The notes under the pieces are model-generated. The model searched no databases, had not been told where the DNA came from, and was given only the letters and a program-made list of their open reading frames with translations. Both the position numbers and the translations under genes were made by a program. Source: Nanobdellota archaeon (GTDB lineage Archaea > Nanobdellota > Nanobdellia > Pacearchaeales > GW2011-AR1). Taken from it: a stretch of DNA of 15,834 nucleotides. The DNA is taken from positions 1 to 15,834 of the forward strand of contig JAHJRM010000062.1 of the NCBI GenBank assembly GCA_018830905.1, given 5' to 3'. Numbering within the stretch: the first letter of the stretch is position 1; each line of letters begins with the position of its first letter. Shown piece after piece: positions 1-6,780 of the stretch.

Positions 1-85
1 ATCATCACCAAAAACCTTTTAAATGTCTTAATTCTTTAGATTTCGGTTGATAAGAAAGATAGTTACCGAGAATTAAAGTAGATTG

Positions 86-98
86 AATTATTATAAAA
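86..98 (+). promoter_or_regulatory. Probable TATA box of the psmA-exosome operon
   Basis: An AT-rich TATA-like stretch (TTATAAAA at 91-98) lies 19-26 nt before the psmA ATG, close to the spacing seen at the other leaderless genes here. A second candidate, CTTTTAAATG at 17-26 preceded by AAAAAC, resembles the rpsB promoter and would give an mRNA with a leader of about 70 nt. Which one is used cannot be decided from sequence. Confidence 0.5.
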
Positions 99-116
99 TT
101 CTCTAAAAAATACAAA

Positions 117-848
117 ATGGAAATGCCAACAGATATGCAGCATCAAGCAATGGGTTATGACCGAACTGCCACAATGTTTTCCCCCGAGGGACATCTGCTT
201 CAGGTAGAATATGCAGAGAAGACCGTTAGGCTCGGAAGCGCGAGTATTGGAATGGTTTGCTCTGATGGAGTTTTCATTCTTGCAGATAAGAGGATAAAAG
301 ATAAGTTGATAGTTCAGAGTTCTGCTAATAAAGTTTACGAAATAGATTCACACATAATCTCAAGCGTTGCAGGAATTGTTTCTGACGCGAGGGTTCTTAT
401 CGAGAGATCGCAGGTTGTTGCGCAGCAACATAGAATAACGTACGATTCTCCAATAGAGCCTGAATTGATAATCAAAGAAGTTGCGAACACAATGCAACAG
501 TTCACACAATATGGTGGAGCTAGGCCTTTTGGAGTTTCATTGATGATTGGAGGTATTAGGAATGGTCATCCAGAATTATTTACAAGCGATATTACTGGAA
601 ATTATTTTTCATATTATGCAAATGCTATTGGAGAGGGGGATGAAAAAATAAAAGAGAGACTTCGTGAGAGCCACAAGCCAGATATGGAGATTAAGAGAGG
701 TGTCAAATTGGCACTTGAAATGTTTGAAGATATCCAAGGAAAGAATTTTGAGATTGATAGATTTGAGCTTGCTTACATTGATTCTAAAGAGGAAAAGTTA
801 AAAAGGATGGTTGGAAAGGAACTTCAAGAGTTCGCGAAATTGAATTAA
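117..848 (+). CDS. psmA: 20S proteasome alpha subunit PsmA
   Basis: Forms the outer alpha rings of the 20S proteasome, which gate substrate entry to the proteolytic beta rings in the cytoplasm. The 243-aa product has the alpha signature GYDRTATMFSPEG (residues 13-25) followed by QVEYA (29-33), the ADKR strand after it, and YGGARPFG (132-139), a typical alpha-family block. Length matches archaeal alpha subunits (about 240-260 aa). It heads an operon; only one base separates its stop from the sdo1 ATG. The first ATG is taken as start, but Met3 (position 123) fits the TATA spacing about as well, so two residues are uncertain. No beta subunit gene is in the window. Confidence 0.97.
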   Translation: MEMPTDMQHQAMGYDRTATMFSPEGHLLQVEYAEKTVRLGSASIGMVCSDGVFILADKRIKDKLIVQSSANKVYEIDSHIISSVAGIVSDARVLIERSQVVAQQHRITYDSPIEPELIIKEVANTMQQFTQYGGARPFGVSLMIGGIRNGHPELFTSDITGNYFSYYANAIGEGDEKIKERLRESHKPDMEIKRGVKLALEMFEDIQGKNFEIDRFELAYIDSKEEKLKRMVGKELQEFAKLN

Positions 849-849
849 A

Positions 850-1524
850 ATGACACAAACTACAGCAAGAATAAAGAAGTACGGGAATAATTTTGAAATT
901 ATTGTTGATTTGGATAAAGCAGTAAAGTTTAGAAAAGGTGACGAGTCTGCTTCAGATTTTCTCGAGGGAGATAAGATTTTTTCAGATTCAAAGAAAGGGC
1001 AAGTTCCGTCGAATAAAGACCTTGAAGAGGCATTTAGTACGACAGATGTTGATGAGATTGCTAAAGTGATAGTTAGGGATGGAGAGGTTCTTTTGACTCA
1101 AGAGTATAGGGAAGAAAAGAGAAACCAAGGTCTTAATCAGGTTATTAATTATTTTGTTACAAATGCTGTTGACTCTCAAACTGGTCAGCCACATACAGAA
1201 GAGAGAATAAGAAATGCTTTGAAAGAGGCTGGCGTGAATTTGAAAAATGTTCCTATTGAAAATCAAGCCAAAGAGATTCTTGAAAAATTGAGTAAAGTTA
1301 TCCCAATAAAACTTGAAACGAAAAAAGTTAAGATTGTTATTCCTGCAGTTTACACTGGAGGAGCATATGGGATTGTTAATGCATATAAAGAAGATGAAAA
1401 GTGGTTAGACAATGGAGATCTTGAAGTTCACGTGGCTGTTCCATCCGGAGCGCTTTTTGACTTTTATGATAAATTAAATTCTCTTACTCATGGTTCGATT
1501 GTTTCGGAGGAGATAAAAGAATAA
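850..1524 (+). CDS. sdo1: SBDS/Sdo1 ribosome maturation protein
   Basis: Orthologue of human SBDS and yeast Sdo1. In eukaryotes these act with an EFL1-type GTPase to release the anti-association factor eIF6 from the large subunit; the archaeal role is thought to be similar. The 224-aa protein shows the N-terminal FYSH domain (FEIIVDLDKAVKFRKG near residue 15, then the DLEEAFSTTDVDEIAK block), a central helical domain containing PHTEERIRNALKEAG, and a C-terminal ferredoxin-like domain ending in FYDKLNSLTHG (205-215), a hallmark of the family. It starts one base after psmA without an evident Shine-Dalgarno sequence. Its stop overlaps the rrp4 start as TAATG, suggesting coupled translation. The psmA-sdo1-exosome order is classic in Euryarchaeota. 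Confidence 0.97.
   Translation: MTQTTARIKKYGNNFEIIVDLDKAVKFRKGDESASDFLEGDKIFSDSKKGQVPSNKDLEEAFSTTDVDEIAKVIVRDGEVLLTQEYREEKRNQGLNQVINYFVTNAVDSQTGQPHTEERIRNALKEAGVNLKNVPIENQAKEILEKLSKVIPIKLETKKVKIVIPAVYTGGAYGIVNAYKEDEKWLDNGDLEVHVAVPSGALFDFYDKLNSLTHGSIVSEEIKE
1506..1510 (+). promoter_or_regulatory. Shine-Dalgarno site for rrp4
   Basis: GGAGG lies inside the 3' end of sdo1, 13 nt before the rrp4 ATG. It complements the CCTCC at the 16S 3' end near 11250. Internal operon genes carry such sites whereas first genes look leaderless. Confidence 0.7.
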
Positions 1525-2207
1525 TGGAAGAAAAAACTAAGAGAACGGTTGTAATCCCCGGAGAGGTTCTTGCGAAGGGGGAAGATTATCTGCCTGGAGA
1601 GGGAACTGAAAAGATAGGGAAAGAAATAATTGCGATAAAATATGGTTTATCTGAAGAGGCTAACAAACTTGTTAAGGTCATACCTCTTTCAGGAGTTTAT
1701 CAACCAAGAAAAGGAAACATCATAATTGGAAAGGTTGAGAATATTACATTCTATGGATGGGCAATTGATATTGACTCTGCAGAGGGAGCGTTCCTTCCAT
1801 TGCAAGAGATTCCAGGGTATGTTGATAAAGATGGATTGAGAGAGATTTTTGACATAGGTGAGATGGTTGTTGCGAAGATTTTAGATGTTAATGGAAGAGG
1901 AATTGATTTGACTACGAAGTCGAGAGGTCTTGGAAGAATTGATGAAGGACTTATTGTTAAAGTTAATTCAAGTAAGGTTCCTAGAATAATCGGGAAGGAA
2001 GGAAGTATGATCAGTTTGATAAAGGAAGGATCTGGATGCGAGGTTACTGTTGGGCAAAACGGATTAATCTGGATCAAGGGCGATAAGGTTGAGGATGAGT
2101 TGCTCGCAAAAGGTGCAATCAATTTCATAACAGAGAAATCCTTTAGTAGCGGTTTGACTGGAGAAGTAGAGGAATGGTTTAAAAAGGAAAAGGGAGGGAA
2201 TAAATAA
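1524..2207 (+). CDS. rrp4: Exosome cap subunit Rrp4 (S1-KH RNA-binding protein)
   Basis: RNA-binding cap protein of the archaeal exosome. Three copies of Rrp4 and/or Csl4 sit on the Rrp41-Rrp42 ring and feed RNA to it. The 227-aa protein has the N-terminal VVIPGEVLAKGEDYLPG segment (9-25), an S1 domain (about 63-134) and a KH domain whose GxxG loop is GKEG (157-160, in RIIGKEGSMISLI). Size and domain order match archaeal Rrp4. Both ends overlap neighbours through TAATG, so it is embedded in the exosome operon. No Csl4 or DnaG, the other cap components, is seen in the window. Confidence 0.97.
   Translation: MEEKTKRTVVIPGEVLAKGEDYLPGEGTEKIGKEIIAIKYGLSEEANKLVKVIPLSGVYQPRKGNIIIGKVENITFYGWAIDIDSAEGAFLPLQEIPGYVDKDGLREIFDIGEMVVAKILDVNGRGIDLTTKSRGLGRIDEGLIVKVNSSKVPRIIGKEGSMISLIKEGSGCEVTVGQNGLIWIKGDKVEDELLAKGAINFITEKSFSSGLTGEVEEWFKKEKGGNK
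2193..2198 (+). promoter_or_regulatory. Shine-Dalgarno site for rrp41
   Basis: GGAGGG, 8 nt before the rrp41 ATG and inside the last codons of rrp4. It matches the CCTCC anti-Shine-Dalgarno at the 16S 3' end. Confidence 0.75.
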
Positions 2208-2914
2208 TGGCTAAAGATTTTAAGAGACCTGATGGGAGAGGAGTTGAAGATATCCGACCTATGAAAGCGGAAGTAGGAGTTGTCCCAAATGCCGACGGAA
2301 GCGCTATGTTTTCTTTTGGAAACACTATTGCTATTGCTGCCGTTTACGGCCCTAAGAAAATGCACCCTCAACACCAACAGGATCCTAAGAAAGGGACGCT
2401 TAGATGTAATTATAACATGATTAGTTTCTCAGTTACAGACAGAATAAGGCCTGGACCAAGTAGAAGAAGTACTGAGATAAGTAAAATTACAGAATGGGCT
2501 CTGGAACCTGTTTTGATGATTAAAAATTATCAAAATATGGTTATTGATGTTCATATAAATATTATTCAGGCGGATGCTTCTACAAGATGTGCAGGAATTA
2601 ATGCTGCAGCTTTGGCTCTTGCTCATGCTGGAATCCCTATGAGGGATATTGTTTCTAGTGTTTCTATTGGTAAACTTGATAAGCAATTAGTTGTCGATGT
2701 TGACAAAGATGAGGAAGATTGGGAAGAGGGTGAGGGAGCGACAGATATTCCAATCACAATGACATCTTCGGAAAGGCTTACACACATTCAACTCGATGGA
2801 AAGATTAGCAATGACGAGCTTAAGCAAGTTCTTGAGCTTGCTAAGAAAGCGACAAAGAAAGTTTATGAAGTCCAGAAGAAAGCACTTAAAGAATCTCTGG
2901 AGGTAAAAGAATAA
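2207..2914 (+). CDS. rrp41: Exosome catalytic RNase PH-like subunit Rrp41
   Basis: Catalytic subunit of the hexameric exosome ring; degrades RNA 3' to 5' with phosphate and can add A-rich tails in reverse. The 235-aa product opens with the RPDGRG motif (7-12) typical of RNase PH subunits. It keeps the adjacent arginines in PSRRSTE (Arg86, Arg87), which in the family bind phosphate and RNA, and the Asp of the ATDIPI motif (Asp180), which matches the catalytic aspartate of Sulfolobus Rrp41. An acidic run (DKDEEDWEEGEG, about 166-177) precedes it. It is translationally coupled to rrp4 and rrp42 by TAATG overlaps, consistent with obligate pairing with Rrp42. Confidence 0.98.
   Translation: MAKDFKRPDGRGVEDIRPMKAEVGVVPNADGSAMFSFGNTIAIAAVYGPKKMHPQHQQDPKKGTLRCNYNMISFSVTDRIRPGPSRRSTEISKITEWALEPVLMIKNYQNMVIDVHINIIQADASTRCAGINAAALALAHAGIPMRDIVSSVSIGKLDKQLVVDVDKDEEDWEEGEGATDIPITMTSSERLTHIQLDGKISNDELKQVLELAKKATKKVYEVQKKALKESLEVKE
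2899..2903 (+). promoter_or_regulatory. Shine-Dalgarno site for rrp42
   Basis: GGAGG within the 3' end of rrp41, 10 nt before the rrp42 ATG. Confidence 0.75.
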
Positions 2915-3714
2915 TGGAAACGCCAAACTCAACAGGAGATAGAATTGCGCAGTATTTGAAAGATGGTAAGAGGTTCGATGGTAGAAAGCCCGGAGAGTTC
3001 AGAGAGATTTTTGTGGAGACAGGTGTTTCTAAGAAAGCAGAGGGTTCTGCAAGAGTGAGGATTGGAAAGACGGAAGTTATAGTCGGTGTTAAGATGGACG
3101 TTGGAGCACCTTACCCCGATTCACCAAATAAAGGAAACTTAATGGTTACATCTGAATTGCTTCCATTGAGTTCATCCCGATTTGAAAGTGGTCCGCCAAA
3201 GTTCCCTGCAATTGAATTAGGAAGATTAGTTGATAGGGGAATAAGAGAGGGTAAATTTGTTGATTTTAAAAAGTTGTGTATTAAGGAAGGAGAAAAAGTC
3301 TGGACTGTGTTTGTAGATATTTACACAATCAATCACGACGGTAATCTTTTAGATGCTGCAGCGATTGGTGCTCTTGTTGCACTGAAGACTGCTAAAATTC
3401 CAAAGTATGATGGGGAAACAGGAAAGGTTATTTATGGAGAGTATGGAGATGAGATGATGCCAGTATCTAAAGAAATTCCAATAGTTACCACAGTACATAG
3501 AATCGGAGATAGCATCCTTGTGGATCCAACGCTTGAAGAAGAGGACATTAGTGAGGCAAGAGTTACTATTGGTGGTTCTTGTGAGGGAAAAGTGTTCTCA
3601 ATGCAGAAAGGAGATTCAGGAGATTTGAGTATTGAAGAAATGCACAAAATCCTAGAACTCTCTGAGAATGTAAGAAAAGAAGTTTTTTCAAAAATAGATA
3701 AATTTTTTAAGTAA
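2914..3714 (+). CDS. rrp42: Exosome non-catalytic RNase PH-like subunit Rrp42
   Basis: Structural partner of Rrp41 in the archaeal exosome ring; it contributes to the RNA path and supports the Rrp41 active site but is itself inactive. The 266-aa protein shows the N-terminal RFDGRKPGEFR block (20-30), a SSRFESGPP segment (87-95) where Rrp41 has SRRSTE, and the Rrp42-type ILVDPTLEEE (201-210) in place of the Rrp41 catalytic stretch. Length is normal for archaeal Rrp42 (about 260-275 aa). It overlaps rrp41 by TAATG. In many Euryarchaeota the next gene would be ribosomal protein L37Ae; here it is rpoK, 17 nt downstream. Confidence 0.97.
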   Translation: METPNSTGDRIAQYLKDGKRFDGRKPGEFREIFVETGVSKKAEGSARVRIGKTEVIVGVKMDVGAPYPDSPNKGNLMVTSELLPLSSSRFESGPPKFPAIELGRLVDRGIREGKFVDFKKLCIKEGEKVWTVFVDIYTINHDGNLLDAAAIGALVALKTAKIPKYDGETGKVIYGEYGDEMMPVSKEIPIVTTVHRIGDSILVDPTLEEEDISEARVTIGGSCEGKVFSMQKGDSGDLSIEEMHKILELSENVRKEVFSKIDKFFK

Positions 3715-3731
3715 CCCCGCGGAAATAAAAT

Positions 3732-4130
3732 ATGATTAAAGTTGAAACAAAAAGCCTTGAAGACCAATTTAGCAAGTATGAAATCGCTAGAATTCTTGGA
3801 GCTCGTGGATTGCAGATTGCTATGAATGCACCGTTGCTTATTAAAATGAGTAAAGAAGATCTTGAATTAGTTAATTATGATGCTTTGAAAATTGCAGAGG
3901 TTGAGTTGGAGTCAGGAGTCCTTCCAATTTCTGTTAAGAGGCCTTTCCCTCAGAAGAGAGGGGATAAGTTGAAGAGAGTTAAGGAGAGGGAAGTTAGTGA
4001 AGAGAAGATTGAGAAGAAAAAATCTGAGGAAGAGCAAGAGATTTCTAAAGAGGGAGAAATAATGGGTCTTGTTAATCCCGATGATGAGATGGAAACTGAC
4101 TCTGATAATGAGAGTGGTGGAGAAGAGTAA
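3732..4130 (+). CDS. rpoK: DNA-directed RNA polymerase subunit K (Rpb6/omega homologue) with long acidic tail
   Basis: Small assembly subunit of archaeal RNA polymerase, equivalent to Rpb6 and bacterial omega. The conserved fold is clear: SKYEIARILGARGLQIAMNAP (14-34) and AEVELESGVLPISVKRPFP (55-73). Archaeal RpoK is usually about 55-95 aa; this one is 132 aa because of a tail (about 75-132) that is first Lys/Glu-rich and then strongly acidic (PDDEMETDSDNESGGEE). The tail is probably disordered or coiled and its role is unknown. The gene follows rrp42 by 17 nt without a strong Shine-Dalgarno and is probably the last gene of the operon. rpoK next to eno and rpsB is a known archaeal arrangement; here rpoN is missing and the block is joined to the exosome operon. 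Confidence 0.93.
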   Translation: MIKVETKSLEDQFSKYEIARILGARGLQIAMNAPLLIKMSKEDLELVNYDALKIAEVELESGVLPISVKRPFPQKRGDKLKRVKEREVSEEKIEKKKSEEEQEISKEGEIMGLVNPDDEMETDSDNESGGEE

Positions 4131-4167
4131 TTCTGCATTAGTTTTTTATGTTGTTAGGTGTTTACGT

Positions 4168-4300
4168 TCGGCTTTGCCTCACTAAGGATTGACTCAAGTC
4201 TGCCTTTGGACAAGACTTTCACTTTGAGAGAAGAGTTAATGTGGCAAAGTCTTATACTGATTTGATATTATTTTAGAGTTTTTGGCGAGCGAAGCGAGCT
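4168..4300. repeat. Degenerate intergenic structured repeat (copy E), ending in GCGAGCGAAGCGAGC
   Basis: This fills most of the rpoK-eno gap. It follows the plan of the rRNA-spacer repeats: a GGCTTTGCCTCAC start, a GACTCAAGTCT segment able to pair with AGACTT (AAGTCT 4195-4200 with AGACTT 4213-4218), then GAGTTAATGTGGCAAAGTC recalling the AATTAATGCGGAAAAATC of copy A, and GCGAGCGAAGCGAGC (4286-4300) at the end. The match is by eye and degenerate. Confidence 0.5.
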
Positions 4301-4307
4301 TATCTTA

Positions 4308-4319
4308 AGATTTATATAC
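4308..4319 (+). promoter_or_regulatory. Promoter (TATA box) of eno
   Basis: AGATTTATATAC has its TATA centre at about 4315, 25 nt before the eno ATG. That predicts transcription starting at or next to the start codon (leaderless mRNA). Confidence 0.75.
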
Positions 4320-4339
4320 CTTAATCGTTTTTTCCAAAG

Positions 4340-5500
4340 ATGGTTGTCGTTAGTAAAGTTTTCTCAAAGAGTATTTTTGATTCTAGAAAAGATAAGACAA
4401 TTCTTGTTTCAGTTCATACAAATATGGGCATTTTTTCAGCTAGTTCTCCGACAGGGAAGTCCACTGGAAAGTTTGAATCTGCACCGTATCGAAAAGATTT
4501 GGATGGCGATATTGAAACGCTGAATAAGTTTAGTGATTATTTTTCTGAGGAGAATATTGATAATTTTTCTGATTTGAGGAGAGTTGAGGATACTGTTGAT
4601 AGGCATATTGGTGCTAACAGTTTATTTGCTCTTGAATCAGCTATTTTAAAAGCGCTTGCAAAAGAACAGAAGAAAGAGATTTGGGAATTGATTAATCCTC
4701 GCGCGAAAAAGTTTCCCAGACTTGTTGGAAATGCTATTGGTGGGGGAAAACACTCTTGGGAAAAGAAGAAGCCTGACTTTCAGGAGTTTTTGTTAATACC
4801 TGACGAAAAAAGTGTGAAAGAGTCTCAAGAAAAAAATAAGGATGCTAAGAAAGAGTTATCGCGTCTTTTGAAAAAGAAGGATGAGAAATTTTCTGATAAA
4901 AGAAGTGATGAAGATGCCTGGGAGACTTCTTTGAATGACAAGGATATTTTTGATGTTCTTCGAGAGACTGGAATTCCTTTGGGAACTGATGTTGCGGCCT
5001 CGGGATTTTTCAAGAGAAGAAAATACCATTATGAAAATCCCATGTTCAAGAGAACGGAAGAAGAACAAGTAGTCTATATTTCTAATTTGATAAGGAATTT
5101 TAATTTGTTTTACGTCGAGGATCCGTTTGACGAGAATGACTTCGAGGGTTTTGCTAAGCTTCTTAAGAAATTTCCTAAGACACTTATTGTAGGTGATGAT
5201 TTAATTGTTACGAATTATAAAAGGCTTGAGAAGGCAATAAAAGAAAAGAGTGTGAATGCTATCATAGTTAAGCCGAATCAGACCGGTTCCCTTATGGAGG
5301 TTCAAAGAGTTTGCGAGCTTGCGAAGAAGAATGGAATAAAACTTGTGTTCTCTCACAGGAGTGGAGAGACCGAGGAAAGCATTCTCGCAGATTTGGCTTT
5401 TGGGTTTGGTGCAGATTTTTTAAAGTGTGGAATAACTGGAAAGGAAAGAGAGACTAAGATAAAAAGGCTTATCGAAATTGAGAATGGTTTTGGACGATAG
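4340..5500 (+). CDS. eno: Enolase (divergent, shortened)
   Basis: Converts 2-phosphoglycerate to phosphoenolpyruvate in glycolysis/gluconeogenesis; needs Mg2+. At 386 aa it is shorter than usual archaeal enolases (about 410-430). By comparison with yeast enolase every key residue can be placed: His138, Gln148-Glu149, Glu191, Asp217, Glu260 (VEDPF), Asp286 (VGDDL), Lys311 (VKPNQTGSL), the SHRSGE loop (His339, Arg340, Ser341) and Lys362. Several usually invariant surroundings have changed: the GDEGG loop reads SDEDA (189-193), AASEF reads AASGF, and SGASTG reads TGKSTG. A Lys/Asp-rich stretch (about 155-202) replaces the usual middle section. It is probably still active but is an unusual branch. 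The ATG is fixed by the TATA box 25 nt upstream. Confidence 0.9.
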   Translation: MVVVSKVFSKSIFDSRKDKTILVSVHTNMGIFSASSPTGKSTGKFESAPYRKDLDGDIETLNKFSDYFSEENIDNFSDLRRVEDTVDRHIGANSLFALESAILKALAKEQKKEIWELINPRAKKFPRLVGNAIGGGKHSWEKKKPDFQEFLLIPDEKSVKESQEKNKDAKKELSRLLKKKDEKFSDKRSDEDAWETSLNDKDIFDVLRETGIPLGTDVAASGFFKRRKYHYENPMFKRTEEEQVVYISNLIRNFNLFYVEDPFDENDFEGFAKLLKKFPKTLIVGDDLIVTNYKRLEKAIKEKSVNAIIVKPNQTGSLMEVQRVCELAKKNGIKLVFSHRSGETEESILADLAFGFGADFLKCGITGKERETKIKRLIEIENGFGR

Positions 5501-5507
5501 AGTTAGA

Positions 5508-5656
5508 CTTACTCTGTTTGTGATTGGTTGCTCAGAAACTGGCTTTGCCAAGTTTCTTTGTGGGATAAAATTAAGCCAGTAAAACCGATTAATTATTGAA
5601 TCAATAAGATTATTCTTGTTAACTCTTGGTTATTGAAATTCGAGCGTAGCGAGACT
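5508..5656. repeat. Degenerate intergenic structured repeat (copy F)
   Basis: This covers the eno-rpsB gap. It shows GATTGGTTGCTCAGAAACT, then a strong hairpin: AGAAACT plus GGC, loop TTT, GCC plus AGTTTCT (5534-5557, one bulged A). It ends with GAGCGTAGCGAG (5642-5653). This has the same order as the other copies: a GGCTC-like box, a hairpin closed by a TTTCTTTG/TTTTTCGCTT-like run, and a GAGCGNAGCGAG tail. Confidence 0.5.
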
Positions 5657-5667
5657 AATTTATCCGT

Positions 5668-5683
5668 AAAAACCTTTAAAAAC
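5668..5683 (+). promoter_or_regulatory. Promoter (BRE-TATA) of rpsB
   Basis: AAAAACCTTTAAAAACT has its TATA centre at about 5678, 26 nt before the ATG at 5704, giving a leaderless mRNA. This position supports translation of the whole N-terminal extension of S2. Confidence 0.8.
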
Positions 5684-5703
5684 TAACCCCTCCCTGAATT
5701 ATC

Positions 5704-6666
5704 ATGGTCGGAATAATTGATAAAATTAAAGAAGAAGTTCAGAAAGGTGAGGAAGCTCTTAAAGAAATCGTTGAAGAAGTAGAAGAAAAAATTAAGGGTA
5801 AGATTAAAAAGGCTTCGAAGAAACCTACTAAGAATGATGCTGAATTGAAAAAGAAAGCTGAGGTAGAATCTACTACCGGTGAGAAAGATATTGCAAATAA
5901 GAAGAAAGCTTTGCTTGAGAAGGCTAAGAAGCTTAAGGAGAAGCTTTCTGAAGGAGAGATTAGTTCTGAAGATTTGAAGGAGCAGGTTAAGATAAAGAAA
6001 AAAGATATGTTGATTTCTCTTGAGGAGTATGTTAAGGCAGGTATCTATCTTGGGACAAAGGTTGTGACTCCGAATATGAAGCCATTTGTTTACAGGAGAA
6101 GAGCTGATGGATTGGCTATTTTTAATACTGATTTGATTGACGAGAAGATAAGAGCAGGTGTTGAGTTTTTGAATAAGTTTGCTCCTGAAGATATTATTCT
6201 TGTTTGCAAGAGAGAGGCAGGTTGGAGAGCTGTTAAAAAATTTGGTGAGCTTACAGGTATAAGAGTTTTCGCTAAGAAATATCCTGCAGGAGTTTTGACA
6301 AATAAAAATCTGGATGATTTCTTTGAGAATGAGTTGACAATTATTACAGACCACTGGGTTGACAAAAATGCATTGAACGATACACTTAAGGTTCATAAAA
6401 AAGTTTTGATGATTTGCGATACTAATAATTTCTCTAAAGGAGCTAATCAGGTTATAATTGGAAATAATAAAAGTCCAAAGAGTCTAGGCGTTATTTTCTA
6501 CATTCTTGCTAGAGAGTATTGCAAGGCTAGAGGGATTAAGGCAGAGGTTCCAGAATTAGAATGGTGGACTGGAGAGCTTGAGGACGAGAGCGAAAAGAAA
6601 AGTCGTGTTAGAGATGTTGTAGCGAAGGCAGGACTTATGAGTCCCTGTGAAGGTTTCGGGGTTTAG
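5704..6666 (+). CDS. rpsB: Small-subunit ribosomal protein uS2 with about 100-residue N-terminal extension
   Basis: Component of the 30S subunit body. The S2 fold begins near residue 102 (MLISLEEYVKAGIYLGTKV) and includes NMKPFVYRRRADGLAIFNT (124-142), the RFxxG-like KKYPAGVLTN block, an ITDHWVDKNA segment and PELEWWTGE near the end. Archaeal S2 is normally about 200-230 aa; here it is 320 aa because about 100 Lys/Glu-rich residues precede it, with heptad-like helical character and a DIANKKKALLEKAKKLKEKL stretch. The extension might form a coiled coil or contact rRNA; this is inference. The start is supported by a promoter 26 nt upstream. Neighbouring eno upstream is the expected archaeal gene order. 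Confidence 0.93.
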   Translation: MVGIIDKIKEEVQKGEEALKEIVEEVEEKIKGKIKKASKKPTKNDAELKKKAEVESTTGEKDIANKKKALLEKAKKLKEKLSEGEISSEDLKEQVKIKKKDMLISLEEYVKAGIYLGTKVVTPNMKPFVYRRRADGLAIFNTDLIDEKIRAGVEFLNKFAPEDIILVCKREAGWRAVKKFGELTGIRVFAKKYPAGVLTNKNLDDFFENELTIITDHWVDKNALNDTLKVHKKVLMICDTNNFSKGANQVIIGNNKSPKSLGVIFYILAREYCKARGIKAEVPELEWWTGELEDESEKKSRVRDVVAKAGLMSPCEGFGV

Positions 6667-6780
6667 ATTTTTCTTTTAGAAATGGCTCGCTACGCTCGCC
6701 CAAAGCCCGTCGCTGGCGTTCCGAAATAATCTAGTAAAATCATACAAGAAATTGTTTAATTTAATAGGTTTCGTTAAGAA
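6667..6780. other. Convergent gap: T-rich terminator and hairpin-rich GCTCGC motif
   Basis: The rpsB stop is followed at once by ATTTTTCTTTT, a U-rich stretch of the kind that terminates archaeal transcription. Then comes GGCTCGCTACGCTCGCC (about 6683-6699), the reverse complement of the GCGAGCGNAGCGAGC motif found in other gaps, and a GC-rich CGTCGCTGGCG. rpsB and tyrS converge here, so the region probably ends both transcripts. Confidence 0.45.
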
